Below, piece after piece: positions 56,501 through 57,121 of a DNA stretch of 64,000 bases (position 1 is its first letter; the number at the start of each line of letters is the position of its first letter). The translations under genes were made by a program, and so were the position numbers. A model generated the notes under the pieces. That model was given only the letters and a program-made list of their open reading frames with translations, was not told the origin of the DNA and searched no databases. The DNA is from Enoplolaimus lenunculus (taxonomy: Eukaryota; Nematoda; Enoplea; Enoplida; Thoracostomopsidae). Location of the stretch: NCBI GenBank assembly GCA_030248215.1, contig JASANG010001517.1, positions 31,974-95,973 on the forward strand. The letters run 5' to 3'.

Positions 56501-56842
56501 ACTTTTCAGGCTTAGACTTAGGCATAAGTGAGCGGTTTTCATTGTCACAAAATTGCTATATAATTTTTGTCGAGATGATGTTGGGGGGGCACGGCCGGGG
56601 TGGCCCCCCATGGATCCGCCATTGGTGCATACTTTATATCTTAGGTTTTTGGCAATATTTTAGGCTCAACACAACCTAATTCGAATCCAAACAACGCAAA
56701 AGCCTCTGACGATAAAACTGGTGATTCGCGTGCAGAAACTGGATCCGGCTCTTACAGATACGTTCAGCTTAACTGTTGCGGCGTTTCGGTGTTGCTCATA
56801 TTTGTGACAGTTGCTAATTTATGGGTTACCGCAAGGACTTGA
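8379..56842 (+). CDS. gpc: Glypican, whole gene (8 coding exons, 942 aa model)
   Basis: Join of 8379-8535, 9819-9983, 10465-11429, 12406-12549, 12982-13085, 52998-53127, 55063-56047 and 56664-56842. Every junction is GT-AG and the phases (1,1,0,0,2,0,1) keep one frame to a TGA at 56840. Glypicans are GPI-anchored heparan sulfate proteoglycans on the outer plasma membrane that bind and present Wnt, Hedgehog, FGF and BMP ligands. Seen here: a signal peptide (about 1-19); 14 cysteines after it at 28, 59, 67, 68, 231, 300, 310, 313, 333, 337, 344, 434, 495 and 504, which matches the number invariant in the family; the landmarks ICxxxxxxxCCS, [16 protein letters not shown] and CWNG; acidic-flanked Ser-Gly sites; and a hydrophobic C-terminus. 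The protein is longer than typical glypicans (about 550-770 aa) because exon 7 encodes a 328-residue low-complexity tail. I cannot assign the GPC1/2/4/6 (Dlp) or GPC3/5 (Dally) branch. Untranslated exons are not located. Confidence 0.93.
8672..8805 (+). mobile_element. Decayed GGCC-family MITE in intron 1
   Basis: The interior blocks AGAGTAAGCTTAAGCTTTAG and GGAATATGCTTTTATTACTG are recognisable, but both GGCC ends are eroded. Confidence 0.6.
8899..9163. mobile_element. ATATGTCG...CGACATAT foldback in intron 1
   Basis: The ends TATATGTCGTAGACCAATC and GATTGGCCTGCGACATATA are inverted over ~28 bases. Several internal ATAGCAGATTGGCC words occur on both strands, so it can form a branched hairpin. 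Only one copy is seen in the window. Confidence 0.7.
9819..9983 (+). CDS. gpc: Glypican exon 2: IC...CCS motif
   Basis: Encodes residues 53-107. It is open in one frame between TTTCAG and GAAG|GTAAGC, phase 1 at both ends. The peptide [12 protein letters not shown] (Cys59, Cys67, Cys68) has the family's N-terminal pattern of one cysteine followed by a Cys pair. The helical stretch after it (residues 75-105) corresponds to the helix-rich start of the glypican core. Neither exon 1 nor exon 2 would be recognised well alone, but the matching phase and motif order support both. Intron 2 (9984-10464) is mostly unique sequence. Confidence 0.9.
10465..11429 (+). CDS. gpc: Glypican exon 3: main alpha-helical core
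   Basis: Encodes residues 108-429, from TTTCAG|CTCGAG to GCGAAG|GTAAGT. It carries seven core cysteines (231, 300, 310, 313, 333, 337, 344) in the motifs [15 protein letters not shown] and [12 protein letters not shown], diagnostic of glypicans. Residues 370-402 are strongly basic with several Arg-x-x-Arg-like sites, at about the place where convertases cut glypicans into disulfide-linked subunits; cleavage here is inference. N-glycosylation sequons occur at NQS (about 161) and NNS (about 226). The open frame runs on to 11513, but those 84 bases lie beyond a strong donor and are not coding. Base composition is clearly less AT-biased than the introns. Confidence 0.95.
11541..11818. mobile_element. 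ATTCACACGTGCAAG foldback MITE in intron 3
   Basis: The inverted ends are GCCGTATTCACACGTGCAAG and TTGCTCGTGTGAATATGGC. Internal GAACTTGCAGCTGCAA and its complement sit in the arms. Other copies: 31564-31840 and 49195-49388; remnant near 15438-15460. Confidence 0.88.
11911..12020 (+). mobile_element. tRNA-headed SINE in intron 3
   Basis: The head 11912-11984 is a cloverleaf-like block: A box GTAGCTCAGTGGTTAGAGC, anticodon-loop CCGGTAA (GGT, Thr-like), B box GCGTTCGAGAAC. It is followed by AAAATTTTCGTGAAAGGCTC and TATATGGTACTGC. The same head and tail recur at 23758-23878 and, reversed, at 59588-59706. Repetition with a shared non-tRNA tail indicates a SINE, not a functional tRNA gene. Confidence 0.75.
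12268..12362 (+). mobile_element. Half copy (one arm) of TA-palindrome MITE
   Basis: It starts TACACTGCAAAAAATG and holds one arm (TGACTCTCTCCGAAATAGGC, ACTACACAAATTGAGTC), then stops about 43 bases before glypican exon 4. It is complementary to the right arm of 13114-13324. Confidence 0.85.
12406..12549 (+). CDS. gpc: Glypican exon 4: RCG motif and Pro/Arg-rich linker
   Basis: Encodes residues 430-477, phase 0 at both ends, between TTTTTTGCAG and [21 protein letters not shown] (Cys434) matches the single cysteine that follows the C-terminal helices in glypicans. After it comes a proline- and arginine-rich linker ([18 protein letters not shown]). A half copy of the TA-palindrome MITE (12268-12362) ends about 43 bases before the acceptor. 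Confidence 0.9.
12982..13085 (+). CDS. gpc: Glypican exon 5: LC...CWNG motif
   Basis: Encodes residues 478-511 plus two bases. The acceptor is TTTGTTTCAG and the donor is TCAAG|GTACAT. It carries [15 protein letters not shown] (Cys495, Cys504), the last two of the 14 cysteines and the best conserved glypican landmark, which includes an NGT sequon. Phase 2 demands one base from the next exon; the matching partner lies 39.9 kb away at 52998. A full TA-palindrome MITE begins 28 bases after the donor. Confidence 0.93.
13114..13324. mobile_element. TA-palindrome MITE just inside intron 5
   Basis: About 211 bp, an almost perfect hairpin. The ends are CACAGCAAAAAATGGTGAG and CTCACCATTTTTTGCAGTG, between TA dinucleotides. 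It starts 28 bases after the exon 5 donor. Confidence 0.93.
13392..13600. mobile_element. ATTCTCAAATGTGTGTAGCA-type foldback MITE
   Basis: The left end GTCTGTATTCTCAAATGTGTG pairs with the right end GATGCTACACAAATTTGA. The middle has CTTGTAACCTTTGAACCAGTG and TACTTCTGTGCCAATTTTGA, shared with 36901, 43125 and 60722. Confidence 0.85.
13604..13792 (+). mobile_element. CCAGTGCTGGAGCAGGC-type MITE
   Basis: It starts CCAGTGCCGGAGCACTC and ends with GTGGCTGCTCCGGTCC. It contains AGGGGTGGGTCCCCCC. It abuts the preceding foldback. Confidence 0.75.
14203..14350 (-). mobile_element. GGCC-family MITE, antisense copy
   Basis: It reads GTAACAGTAGTATAAGCATA, then TAGTCTAAAGCGTAAGC and CTCTATTGCAGTCCCAC, to TGATCTTTACACGGGCC. 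The left GGCC end is lost. Confidence 0.75.
14665..14970 (+). repeat. Tandem array, three copies of a ~105-bp unit
   Basis: The block TTATT(C/T)AGGGGGTAAA recurs at 14681, 14785 and 14892 (spacing 104 and 107), each followed by CTAGCAACCTCC, then CAGCAATTA, then GGTGGCGTGG. The third copy is the most diverged. No relation to other repeats in the window was seen. Confidence 0.88.
15153..15374. mobile_element. TA-palindrome MITE
   Basis: The ends CACTGCAAATAATGGTGAG and CTCACCATTTTTGGCAGAG are between TA dinucleotides, with the standard GAGTCAAATTCGA arms. Confidence 0.88.
15655..15752 (+). mobile_element. Half copy (one arm) of TA-palindrome MITE
   Basis: It starts CTGCGAAAAACGGTGAGTC. Only the left arm is present; the right arm is deleted. 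Confidence 0.75.
16219..16381 (+). mobile_element. CAGGCCCGTAGCC-type MITE
   Basis: Ordered blocks CAACCTTGCTTGTAAGTCAT, CCTATCGAGGTGAGCAGGCT; 5' end eroded. Confidence 0.75.
16593..16774. mobile_element. GGCC-family MITE, gtatagaac subtype, perfect duplication
   Basis: The ends GGCCCATGTATAGAACACGG and CCTATACATTGGCC are flanked by AACATGAG on both sides (16585-16592 and 16775-16782). Confidence 0.93.
16893..17030. mobile_element. GGGTTGCGCTATAC-type GC-rich MITE
   Basis: It starts GGGTGGCGCTATACGTG and ends with AAAATATACCACTTCC. The interior GACGGACGGCGCCGTACGTC is a GC-rich palindrome shared with 25037, 39513, 50873 and 57629. Confidence 0.7.
17059..17221 (+). mobile_element. CAGGCCCGTAGCC-type MITE with perfect 8-bp duplication
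   Basis: The ends CGAGCCCGTGGCCCAGGG and GAGCTGGCTACGAGCCTG are flanked by CCCTGAGT on both sides (17051-17058 and 17222-17229). The CAG-type ends and 8-bp duplication suggest the hAT superfamily. Confidence 0.92.
17657..17832 (-). mobile_element. CAGTGGCGGATCC hAT-like MITE, perfect 8-bp duplication
   Basis: The ends CAATGGCGGATCCATGGG and GATCCTGGATCCGCCACTG are flanked by CACGAGCT (17649-17656 and 17833-17840). 176 bp. Related: 50425-50802 and a half copy at 56555-56625. Confidence 0.93.
17979..18144. mobile_element. GGCC-family MITE with perfect 8-bp duplication
   Basis: The ends GGCCCATGTAAAGGTCAGGG and CTCTTTGCATTGGCC are flanked by GCTTTGTT (17971-17978 and 18145-18152). A good reference copy of 166 bp. 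Confidence 0.94.
18290..18332. repeat. TATATG/GTATAT microsatellite
   Basis: Short alternating TATATGTA run, about 40 bases. Confidence 0.85.
18740..18910 (+). mobile_element. Decayed GGCC-family MITE
   Basis: TTTCTGGTTGGACTGCAACC, TTTAGGTTTAGG, GGAATATGTTTAATGTACAG and AAAGGTAACATTGACC are in family order. Confidence 0.6.
19113..19342. mobile_element. TA-palindrome MITE
   Basis: The ends CTGCAAAAAATGGTGAGTC and TTACCATTTTCTGCAGTG. The arms pair over nearly the whole length, with a small loop near 19222. Confidence 0.9.
19465..19617 (+). mobile_element. GGCC-family MITE, gtatagatc subtype
   Basis: It starts CCATGTATAGATCAGAGG and ends CCGTGTTTTATACATTG. The GCTTAGG core is short. GGCC ends are mutated. 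Confidence 0.7.
19787..19952 (-). mobile_element. CAGGCCCGTAGCC-type MITE
   Basis: ATTGCTAGGGACGCTAAATT, TCAATGACTTACAAGCAATG and CTGGCCCCCTCTTGTCTACG are in reverse-family order. Confidence 0.72.
20257..20370 (-). mobile_element. Truncated GGCC-family MITE, Gttacttt subtype
   Basis: It opens GGCCTATGTTACTTTAAGG, then GTAGATTAAACGTATTCC and the GCAAAAGTGTGTTCCTAA spacer that forms the 37.5-kb minisatellite in another copy. The right end is missing. Confidence 0.75.
20628..20847. mobile_element. TA-palindrome MITE
   Basis: CACTGTAAAAAATGGTGAG to CTCACCATTTTTTGCAGTG, between TA dinucleotides; full two-arm copy. Confidence 0.92.
21074..21422 (-). mobile_element. GGCC-family MITE split by a TA-palindrome
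   Basis: The left piece 21074-21101 (GGCCAAATTATAGAACAG) and right piece 21315-21422 (GTATGAACATACTCC to TTTTCATGGACC) rejoin to a normal family copy once 21102-21314 is removed. The flanks GAGCCTTG and GAGCTTTG match at 7 of 8. Confidence 0.88.
21102..21312. mobile_element. TA-palindrome MITE nested in a GGCC element
   Basis: CACTGCAAAAAAAGGTTAG to CTCACCATTTTTTGCAGTG. The host reads GTAG-TA before it and TA-GTATG after it, where intact host copies read CAGTAGTAT, so the target was TA and was duplicated. Confidence 0.93.
21424..21588 (-). mobile_element. Second GGCC-family MITE, adjacent antisense copy
   Basis: CATATTTCTAAGCCTACGCC, TAGCATAAAGCTTAAGC, CAGCAGTCCAAAGAAAAACG and TGATCTTTACCAGG are in antisense order. 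The left end is eroded. Confidence 0.7.
21937..22095 (-). mobile_element. GGCC-family MITE, antisense copy
   Basis: GGCCCATATATAGATGAGGG, AGTATAAGCATATTCCTAAG, ATTGCAGTCCCGCGG; the right end is decayed. Confidence 0.75.
22574..22717 (+). mobile_element. CAGGCCCGTAGCC-type MITE
   Basis: GGGCCCGCAGCCAGAG start, AACCTGGTTTGTAAGTCAT middle, TAGTTGGCTATTGGCCT end. Confidence 0.75.
23344..23505 (+). mobile_element. CAGGCCCGTAGCC-type MITE
   Basis: CGACCAGTAGCCAAGGGG start, CAACCTTGCTTGCAAGTCAT, and CTAGCAAGGTGAACTGGCT before CAGGCC; nearly full length. Confidence 0.85.
23758..23878 (+). mobile_element. tRNA-headed SINE, second copy
   Basis: Head with GGTTAGAGCCGC, CCGGTAGTCC and GAGTTCGACTCC; tail AAAATTTTTTCGTGAAGTG and CTATATGGTACTACC. 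Homologous to 11911-12020 over head and tail. Confidence 0.75.
24146..24311 (-). mobile_element. CCAGTGCTGGAGCAGGC-type MITE, reversed
   Basis: CAGGGCAAGTAACAGCCAC start, GCCCCACCCTAACCGGTTG middle, CTGCTCCGACCCTGG end. Confidence 0.72.
25037..25207. mobile_element. GGGTTGCGCTATAC-type GC-rich MITE
   Basis: AGGGTGGCACTATGCTTG to AAGTATAGCGCCACCCT. The interior is alternating GACGGACGGCGC/GCGCCGTACGG, which can pair with itself many ways. Confidence 0.85.
25208..25350. mobile_element. Second GC-rich element, head to tail
   Basis: AGGGTGGCGGCATACTTTG, CGTCCGTCGCCGTCCGTC and GGGACGGTAAGGGACGGTC. It directly abuts 25037-25207; the right end is unclear. Confidence 0.55.
25957..26116 (-). mobile_element. 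CAGGCCCGTAGCC-type MITE
   Basis: CCGTAACTGGCTCATCTTGC start, TGATTTACAGACGAGGTTG, and GGCCCCCATTGGCTACG end. Confidence 0.7.
26314..26526. mobile_element. TA-palindrome MITE
   Basis: AACTGCAAAAAATGGTGAG to CTCACTATTTTTTGCAGTG. A short deletion in the left arm removes the TGACTCTCT block. Confidence 0.88.
26600..26781 (-). mobile_element. GGCC-family MITE, antisense copy
   Basis: AGCCAATGTATAGGTCAGGG to TGATCTTTGTATGGGCC. The flanks AAAGAGCA and AAGGAGTA agree at 6 of 8. Confidence 0.85.
27410..27532. mobile_element. GGCGAATCCAGAAATTTC-type fragment
   Basis: GTGATAAAATGGTAACGTCC, AATTGGCACATAC and GTCAGAAATTTCTGTATCCG, in the order seen at 34347 and 43975. Confidence 0.55.
27935..27998. repeat. 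TTTA microsatellite
   Basis: Imperfect (TTTA)n, about 60 bases. Confidence 0.85.
28901..29034. repeat. Long TA microsatellite
   Basis: About 65 bases of pure (TA)n followed by TATATATAAATA variants. The length is prone to assembly error. Confidence 0.95.
29346..29500 (-). mobile_element. CCAGTGCTGGAGCAGGC-type MITE, reversed
   Basis: ACCCCACCCTAACAAGATTT, TTCCCACCCTGGAATTTT and CTGCTCCGGAATTG, as in 35517 and 24146. Confidence 0.7.
30615..30672. repeat. ATAC/ATTT microsatellite
   Basis: GTATATATAC palindromic run followed by (ATTT)n. Confidence 0.85.
30950..31115. mobile_element. GGCGAATCCAGAAATTTC-type fragment
   Basis: AATAGTATGGTCCCTATC, ACAGTAAAAATTGTGTTTC-like block and TTCTGGATTCACCG; same order as 3176-3315. 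Confidence 0.55.
31240..31414. mobile_element. GGCC-family MITE
   Basis: GGCCCATGTAGAGATCAAGG to GTTTAAATTGGCC. The flanks ACAAAGCA and ACAAAGTG agree at 6 of 8. Core GTTTAGGCTTCGGCTTAGG. Confidence 0.88.
31564..31840. mobile_element. ATTCACACGTGCAAG foldback MITE
   Basis: ATATTCACACGTGCAAG to CTTGCACGTGTGAATAGGG. The best-preserved copy of the family; the arms carry GCTGCAAATTG and its complement. Confidence 0.9.
32282..32446 (+). mobile_element. CAGGCCCGTAGCC-type MITE
   Basis: CGGACCTGTATTCAAG start, CAACCGTGCAAGTAAGTC middle, GAGCTGGCTACAGGCCTG end. Confidence 0.78.
32900..33085. mobile_element. GGCGAATCCAGAAATTTC-type element, more complete
   Basis: GGTCCAGAAATTTCTGACG at the left, GTGCCAATTTTCTGAACTAG, then GTAAGGACGTTACCATTTTA and GTGGATCCGCTGGCG at the right. 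The two ends look inverted, so this may span the element. Confidence 0.5.
33408..33473 (+). mobile_element. 3' fragment of GGCC-family MITE
   Basis: TTTAGGAATATGCTTATAAT and TTCTTTACATTGGCC only. Confidence 0.8.
33939..34193. mobile_element. CACTGTAAAAT/GAGTTGATT palindromic MITE
   Basis: The inverted ends CACTCTAAATTCCAATGAG and TCACTGAAATTTTACAGTG lie between TA dinucleotides. The interior repeats ACTCATTCTGAGTT words. Design is like the TA-palindromes, but the sequence differs. A second copy is at 48561-48803. Confidence 0.85.
34347..34507. mobile_element. GGCGAATCCAGAAATTTC-type fragment
   Basis: GATAAAATGGTCAAGTCCC, GGAAATTGGCACATATC, ACAGTAAAAATTGCGTTTC and TATATCCGCCGCTGG. Confidence 0.6.
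34799..34963 (-). mobile_element. CAGGCCCGTAGCC-type MITE
   Basis: CAGGTCCGTAGCCAGCTCG to CCTTGGCTACGGGCGCG. The flanks TCATAGGC and GCATAGGC agree at 7 of 8. Confidence 0.85.
35517..35652 (-). mobile_element. CCAGTGCTGGAGCAGGC-type MITE, reversed
   Basis: CTGGTCCGGAACAGCCAC start, GCTCCCACCCTAAGAAGATT middle, GGCCTGCTCCAGCACTG end; the ends pair. Confidence 0.78.
36017..36177 (+). mobile_element. CAGGCCCGTAGCC-type MITE
   Basis: CGGGCCCGTAGCCAAGAG to CAGGTGAGCTGGCAACGGGCC, near full length. Confidence 0.85.
36215..36607. mobile_element. hAT-like MITE with perfect ATTTGAAT duplication
   Basis: 393 bp. The ends TAGGGATGTGCTGATTAATC and TACCAGCACATTCCTA are inverted. The 8-bp duplication ATTTGAAT is at 36207-36214 and 36608-36615. 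The subterminal AATCGGCATCGG repeats are typical of hAT-type elements. No coding capacity, and a single copy in the window. Confidence 0.93.
36705..36850. mobile_element. GGCGAATCCAGAAATTTC-type fragment
   Basis: GATAAAATGGAAACATTTGT and GCAGATGTCAAAAGTTTG; decayed. Confidence 0.45.
36901..37213. mobile_element. ATTCTCAAATGTGTGTAGCA MITE with duplicated left end
   Basis: The left ~94 bases are present twice (CCGTATTCTCAAATGTGTG at 36904 and 36998), then the normal body to CACATTTGAGAATACGGCC. Confidence 0.9.
37414..38645. mobile_element. GGCC-family MITE swollen by an internal minisatellite
   Basis: It opens GGCCCATGTTACTTTAAGG and closes AAAAGTAACATTGGCC, like 150-220-bp family members, but its core holds about 1 kb of tandem repeat, so total length is 1232 bp. 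A matching 8-bp duplication was not found. Confidence 0.92.
37505..38605 (+). repeat. 35-bp minisatellite of TTAGGC units with 175-bp higher-order period
   Basis: Each 35-bp unit is about three TTAGGC hexamers plus AACACATTTTTGCAACG. Marker variant GAAGTCATTTCTGC recurs at 37831, 38006, 38181, 38356 and 38566: spacings of 175, 175, 175 and 210, that is 5, 5, 5 and 6 units. Units alternate CGCTTAGG and CGTTTAGG. About 30 units in total. Confidence 0.95.
38667..38805 (+). mobile_element. Decayed GGCC-family MITE
   Basis: GGCTGCAATAGAGTAAACTT and GGGATATGCTTATACTACTG are in order; ends eroded. Confidence 0.65.
39249..39416 (+). mobile_element. CAGGCCCGTAGCC-type MITE
   Basis: CGTGCCCGCAGCCAAAGG to GAGCTGGCTACGGGCCTG. 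The flanks GATTTACT and GTTTTAGT agree at 6 of 8. Confidence 0.85.
39475..39642. mobile_element. Outer CATACTTTAAATCCCACCAC inverted pair
   Basis: CATACTTTAAATCCCACCAC at the left and GGTGGGGTTTAAAGTATG at the right enclose the GC-rich MITE 39513-39614, so an older foldback was hit by a younger element. Confidence 0.7.
39513..39614. mobile_element. GGGTTGCGCTATAC-type MITE, minimal copy
   Basis: TAGGGTTGCGCTATACTT to GGCATAGCGCAACCCTA; about 102 bp. Confidence 0.85.
39692..39891. mobile_element. GGCC-family MITE
   Basis: ATAGATCAAGGGCGGAACGC to TTCTTTACATTGGCC, with several GCTTAGGCTTAGG runs. Left GGCC mutated. Confidence 0.85.
41362..41590 (-). mobile_element. GGCC-family MITE, antisense copy
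   Basis: GGCCAATGTAAAGAACCGGG to TGATCTTTACATGGGCC. Interior CCTAAGCCTAAGC partly duplicated (two GAATGAGCAT blocks). Confidence 0.9.
42119..42218 (+). repeat. C/T-rich tract with long C runs
   Basis: Nearly pure pyrimidine for about 100 bases, with several C runs of 8-10. The complement is G-rich. The length is prone to sequencing error. Confidence 0.9.
42225..42420. repeat. 63-bp minisatellite, three copies
   Basis: ACGCTTCGTGGTAACGTCC recurs at 42243, 42306 and 42369, exactly 63 apart, and nearly identical. 63 is a multiple of 3, which explains repeating peptides in all frames. Confidence 0.95.
42534..42709 (-). mobile_element. CAGGCCCGTAGCC-type MITE
   Basis: CAGGCCCAATAGCCAGATC to CTCTTGGCTACGGGGCCCG. 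Confidence 0.82.
43125..43352. mobile_element. ATTCTCAAATGTGTGTAGCA-type foldback MITE, diverged
   Basis: GTATCCTTAAATGTGCATAGC left; GCTACACACATTTGAGAATACG right. Confidence 0.8.
43551..43679 (+). mobile_element. CAGGCCCGTAGCC-type MITE, 5' truncated
   Basis: TTTTCAACCTTGCTTACTC, AACCCTTGAATGCCCCTCC and AGCAAGGTGAGCAGGCTACG. Confidence 0.8.
43975..44130. mobile_element. GGCGAATCCAGAAATTTC-type fragment
   Basis: TAAAATGACCTTAAAATTAT, AAAATTGGCACATATATAG, GTCACAAATTTCTAAATTCACC. Confidence 0.55.
44306..44465 (+). mobile_element. CAGGCCCGTAGCC-type MITE
   Basis: CACGGGTCCGCAGCCAGGG to GAGCTGGCTACTGGCGTG. A decayed relative follows at about 44670-44775. Confidence 0.78.
44518..44571. repeat. 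TA microsatellite
   Basis: About 45 bases of (AT)n. Confidence 0.95.
45224..45418 (-). mobile_element. GGCC-family MITE, antisense, mutated ends
   Basis: Left ATTGACCAAAATTAG, interior TATTCCTAAGCCTAAACC and TAGTCTAAAGC, right CAAAGTAACATTGACC. Confidence 0.72.
45668..45982. mobile_element. Two CAGGCCCGTAGCC-type copies, opposed
   Basis: 45668-45780 reads AGCCAGCTCATATTACTGG (reverse, partial). 45816-45982 reads CGGTCCTATAGCCAAG to GGTGAGCTGGCTATGACCC (forward). They lie tail to head with a ~35-bp gap. Confidence 0.65.
46198..46615. mobile_element. CGACAATTCGTCGCC-type MITE with expanded interior
   Basis: GATAATTCGTCGCCCGGCAA left and GGTCGACGAATTGTCG right. The interior is a degenerate ~36-bp tandem array of GAGCCTAAGTCTAAGC plus AATCCAAAGCGTAATCC, about 7 units, which yields long repetitive reading frames on both strands. 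Confidence 0.88.
47590..48120. repeat. Large diverged inverted repeat (foldback), ~500 bp
   Basis: The arms TGATTTTTAAGGTCCCAA (47650) and CGATTTTTAAGGTCCCAA (48089) are outer direct marks. GGTTAACGAGTTATGGTTAA (about 47793) pairs with AACCGTACCTCGTAAGCC (about 47868), and CTGAGTCCAATTTTGTG (about 47752) pairs with the reverse of GTTGGACTCAG (about 47916). The centre is near 47840. The arms are diverged. Confidence 0.65.
48325..48360. repeat. ATATATAC microsatellite
   Basis: Short alternating ATATACATAT run. Confidence 0.8.
48561..48803. mobile_element. CACTGTAAAAT/GAGTTGATT palindromic MITE, second copy
   Basis: CACTGTAGATTTCAGTGAG left after TA, then GTTGATTTTAACTCAG; right arm GAGTTGATTAATCAACTCACC. 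The right tip is decayed. Confidence 0.8.
49195..49388. mobile_element. ATTCACACGTGCAAG foldback MITE, internal deletion
   Basis: TTTTCACACGTACAAGTTTT left; TCTTGCACGTGTGAATACGG right. About 85 bases of the left arm are missing compared with 31564-31840. Confidence 0.88.
49828..50151 (-). mobile_element. GGCC-family MITE, short minisatellite core
   Basis: GACCCAATATTACTTTAAGG to AAAGTAACATGGGCC. The core has about six ~35-bp units of GTTGCAAAAATGTGTTCC plus TAAGCC, the same unit as 37505-38605 on the other strand. The flanks share ATTTATT. Confidence 0.92.
50425..50802 (+). mobile_element. CAGTGGCGGATCC hAT-like MITE carrying a nested fragment
   Basis: CAGTGGCGGATCCAGGATC to CTGTGGATCCGCCATTG, with perfect duplication TCCCCTGC at 50417-50424 and 50803-50810. 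Compared with 17657-17832, a ~230-base block resembling the TAGTGACCCG element (50502-50733) replaces the middle. Confidence 0.93.
50502..50733. mobile_element. Partial TAGTGACCC element nested in hAT-like MITE
   Basis: TAGTGACCCAAATAAGAGAC and AATAGGAGTCCGTA match 6372-6779. The right terminal repeat is absent. Confidence 0.8.
50873..51218. mobile_element. GGGTTGCGCTATAC-type MITE with tandem core
   Basis: GAGGGTGGCGCTATAG to AAGTATAGCGCAACCCTA. It is longer than its relatives because of the 21-bp array at 51095-51205. Confidence 0.88.
51095..51205 (+). repeat. 21-bp minisatellite, five units
   Basis: GTGACGGACGGCACCGTACGA repeated five times with no visible change, inside a GC-rich MITE. 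Each unit is itself partly palindromic. Confidence 0.95.
51355..51408. repeat. TATAATA microsatellite
   Basis: TATATAATATATAATA-type run, about 50 bases. Confidence 0.9.
51874..52199. mobile_element. TA-palindrome MITE with triplicated right arm
   Basis: CACTGCAAAAAATGGTGAG to CTCACCATTTTTTGCAGTG. The segment GGAGTCGAA..TTTGACTCA through CCTATTTCGAAG repeats three times (about 65-bp steps from 51990). Confidence 0.92.
52772..52803. repeat. Short TAAGCC array
   Basis: About five CCTAAG hexamers in a row (reverse of TTAGGC), with no recognisable MITE ends around it. Confidence 0.85.
52998..53127 (+). CDS. gpc: Glypican exon 6: conserved segment after CWNG
   Basis: Encodes residues 512-555. 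The acceptor TTCATTTTAG supplies the T that completes AG|T (Ser512), and the donor is AAAGA|GTAAGT. The peptide has the family's small-residue/Gly, then Asn-Pro-Glu pattern ([12 protein letters not shown]), followed by a helix ([15 protein letters not shown]) like the one before the glycosaminoglycan region. Vertebrate glypicans usually have Arg where this model has Ser512. It is isolated by repeats on both sides, but its length, phase and motif order fit only this position. Confidence 0.85.
53285..53493. mobile_element. TA-palindrome MITE in intron 6
   Basis: CACTGCAAAAAATGGTGAG to CTCACCATTTTTTGCAGAG, between TA dinucleotides; 158 bases after exon 6. Confidence 0.93.
53791..53998. mobile_element. 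TA-palindrome MITE, second in intron 6
   Basis: CGCTGCAAAAAATGGTGAG to CTCACCATTTTTTGCAGT. It sits in a decayed CAGGCCCG-type fragment (about 53710-53790). Confidence 0.9.
54131..54302 (+). mobile_element. CCAGTGCTGGAGCAGGC-type MITE in intron 6
   Basis: TCCAGCGCCGGAGCAGGC start, TAAAATCTTGTTAGGGTGGG middle, GGTTGCTTGTGCCCTG end. Confidence 0.78.
54356..54518 (-). mobile_element. GGCC-family MITE in intron 6
   Basis: GGCCATGTATAGAACATGG to CTGTTCTATACATGGACC; the ends pair for ~18 bases. Confidence 0.88.
55063..56047 (+). CDS. gpc: Glypican exon 7: long acidic/Gly-Ser tail with GAG sites
   Basis: Encodes residues 556-883 plus one base, from TTTTTCAG to TTCAG|GTACGT (phase 1). It is cysteine-free and rich in Gly, Pro, Asp, His and Ser, so probably disordered. 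Ser-Gly dipeptides lie at 672, 742, 752, 823 and 883. Those at 742 and 752 sit in an acidic, aromatic context ([15 protein letters not shown]), the classic heparan sulfate attachment setting next to the membrane. The region is GC-rich compared with its surroundings. The frame stays open to a stop at 56104-56106, but a MITE begins at 56096, so the donor at 56048 is preferred. At 328 residues it is much longer than the equivalent part of known glypicans. A hidden internal intron cannot be excluded. Confidence 0.88.
56096..56320 (+). mobile_element. Expanded CAGGCCCGTAGCC-type MITE in intron 7
   Basis: CATGCCCGTAGCCAGTTTG start; TAGAAAACTTTT, TAGTAAACTTTTGCTCCCC and TTGGAAATGTTTTCGCCC look like repeated steps of one motif; CAGCTGTCTACTGGAC end. 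It starts 49 bases after the exon 7 donor. Confidence 0.7.
56555..56625 (+). mobile_element. Half CAGTGGCGGATCC element in intron 7
   Basis: ATAATTTTTGTCGAGATG, ACGGCCGGGGTGGCCCC and ATGGATCCGCCATTGG: the right half only, ending about 38 bases before exon 8. Confidence 0.85.
56664..56842 (+). CDS. gpc: Glypican exon 8: GPI-anchor signal and stop
   Basis: Encodes residues 884-942 and TGA. It starts after AATATTTTAG, and phase 1 is completed by the last G of exon 7. A polar Ser/Asn/Asp-rich stretch leads to TGSGS (909-913, candidate GPI attachment residues), a short spacer with two cysteines, then a hydrophobic run [15 protein letters not shown] (924-938) and four terminal residues. This is the expected layout of a cleaved GPI signal, and it independently supports the reading frame carried through all eight exons. 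Confidence 0.9.
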
Positions 56843-57115
56843 AAGGTTCCAAGAGTAGCAGGTTGTTTGCCCTCCGTCCCTAAGATCCACCTCTTCTCTG
56901 AGATCTGTCCCGTCGCCTGAAATCTGTGCCCTTCCCTCTGACCGCTGTGGACCGCCAGTTTAATCAAGGATGGACGTTTGGGATTCTAATACGTGACGAA
57001 TAGGATATCTGGGCAAACGGGATTATTTTCGTTTTGGGAACGATAATTTGGTTCGCGTCGTCCAAAAACCGTAGGGATCATAAAGGATCGGTGGCAATAT
57101 TTACGACTGCTTAGC

Positions 57116-57121
57116 AATAAA
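57116..57121 (+). terminator. Candidate glypican polyadenylation signal
   Basis: This is a canonical AATAAA hexamer, about 274 bases after the glypican stop, followed by a G/T-rich stretch. It would give a short 3' UTR (56843 to about 57140). Assigned by position only. Confidence 0.35.
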
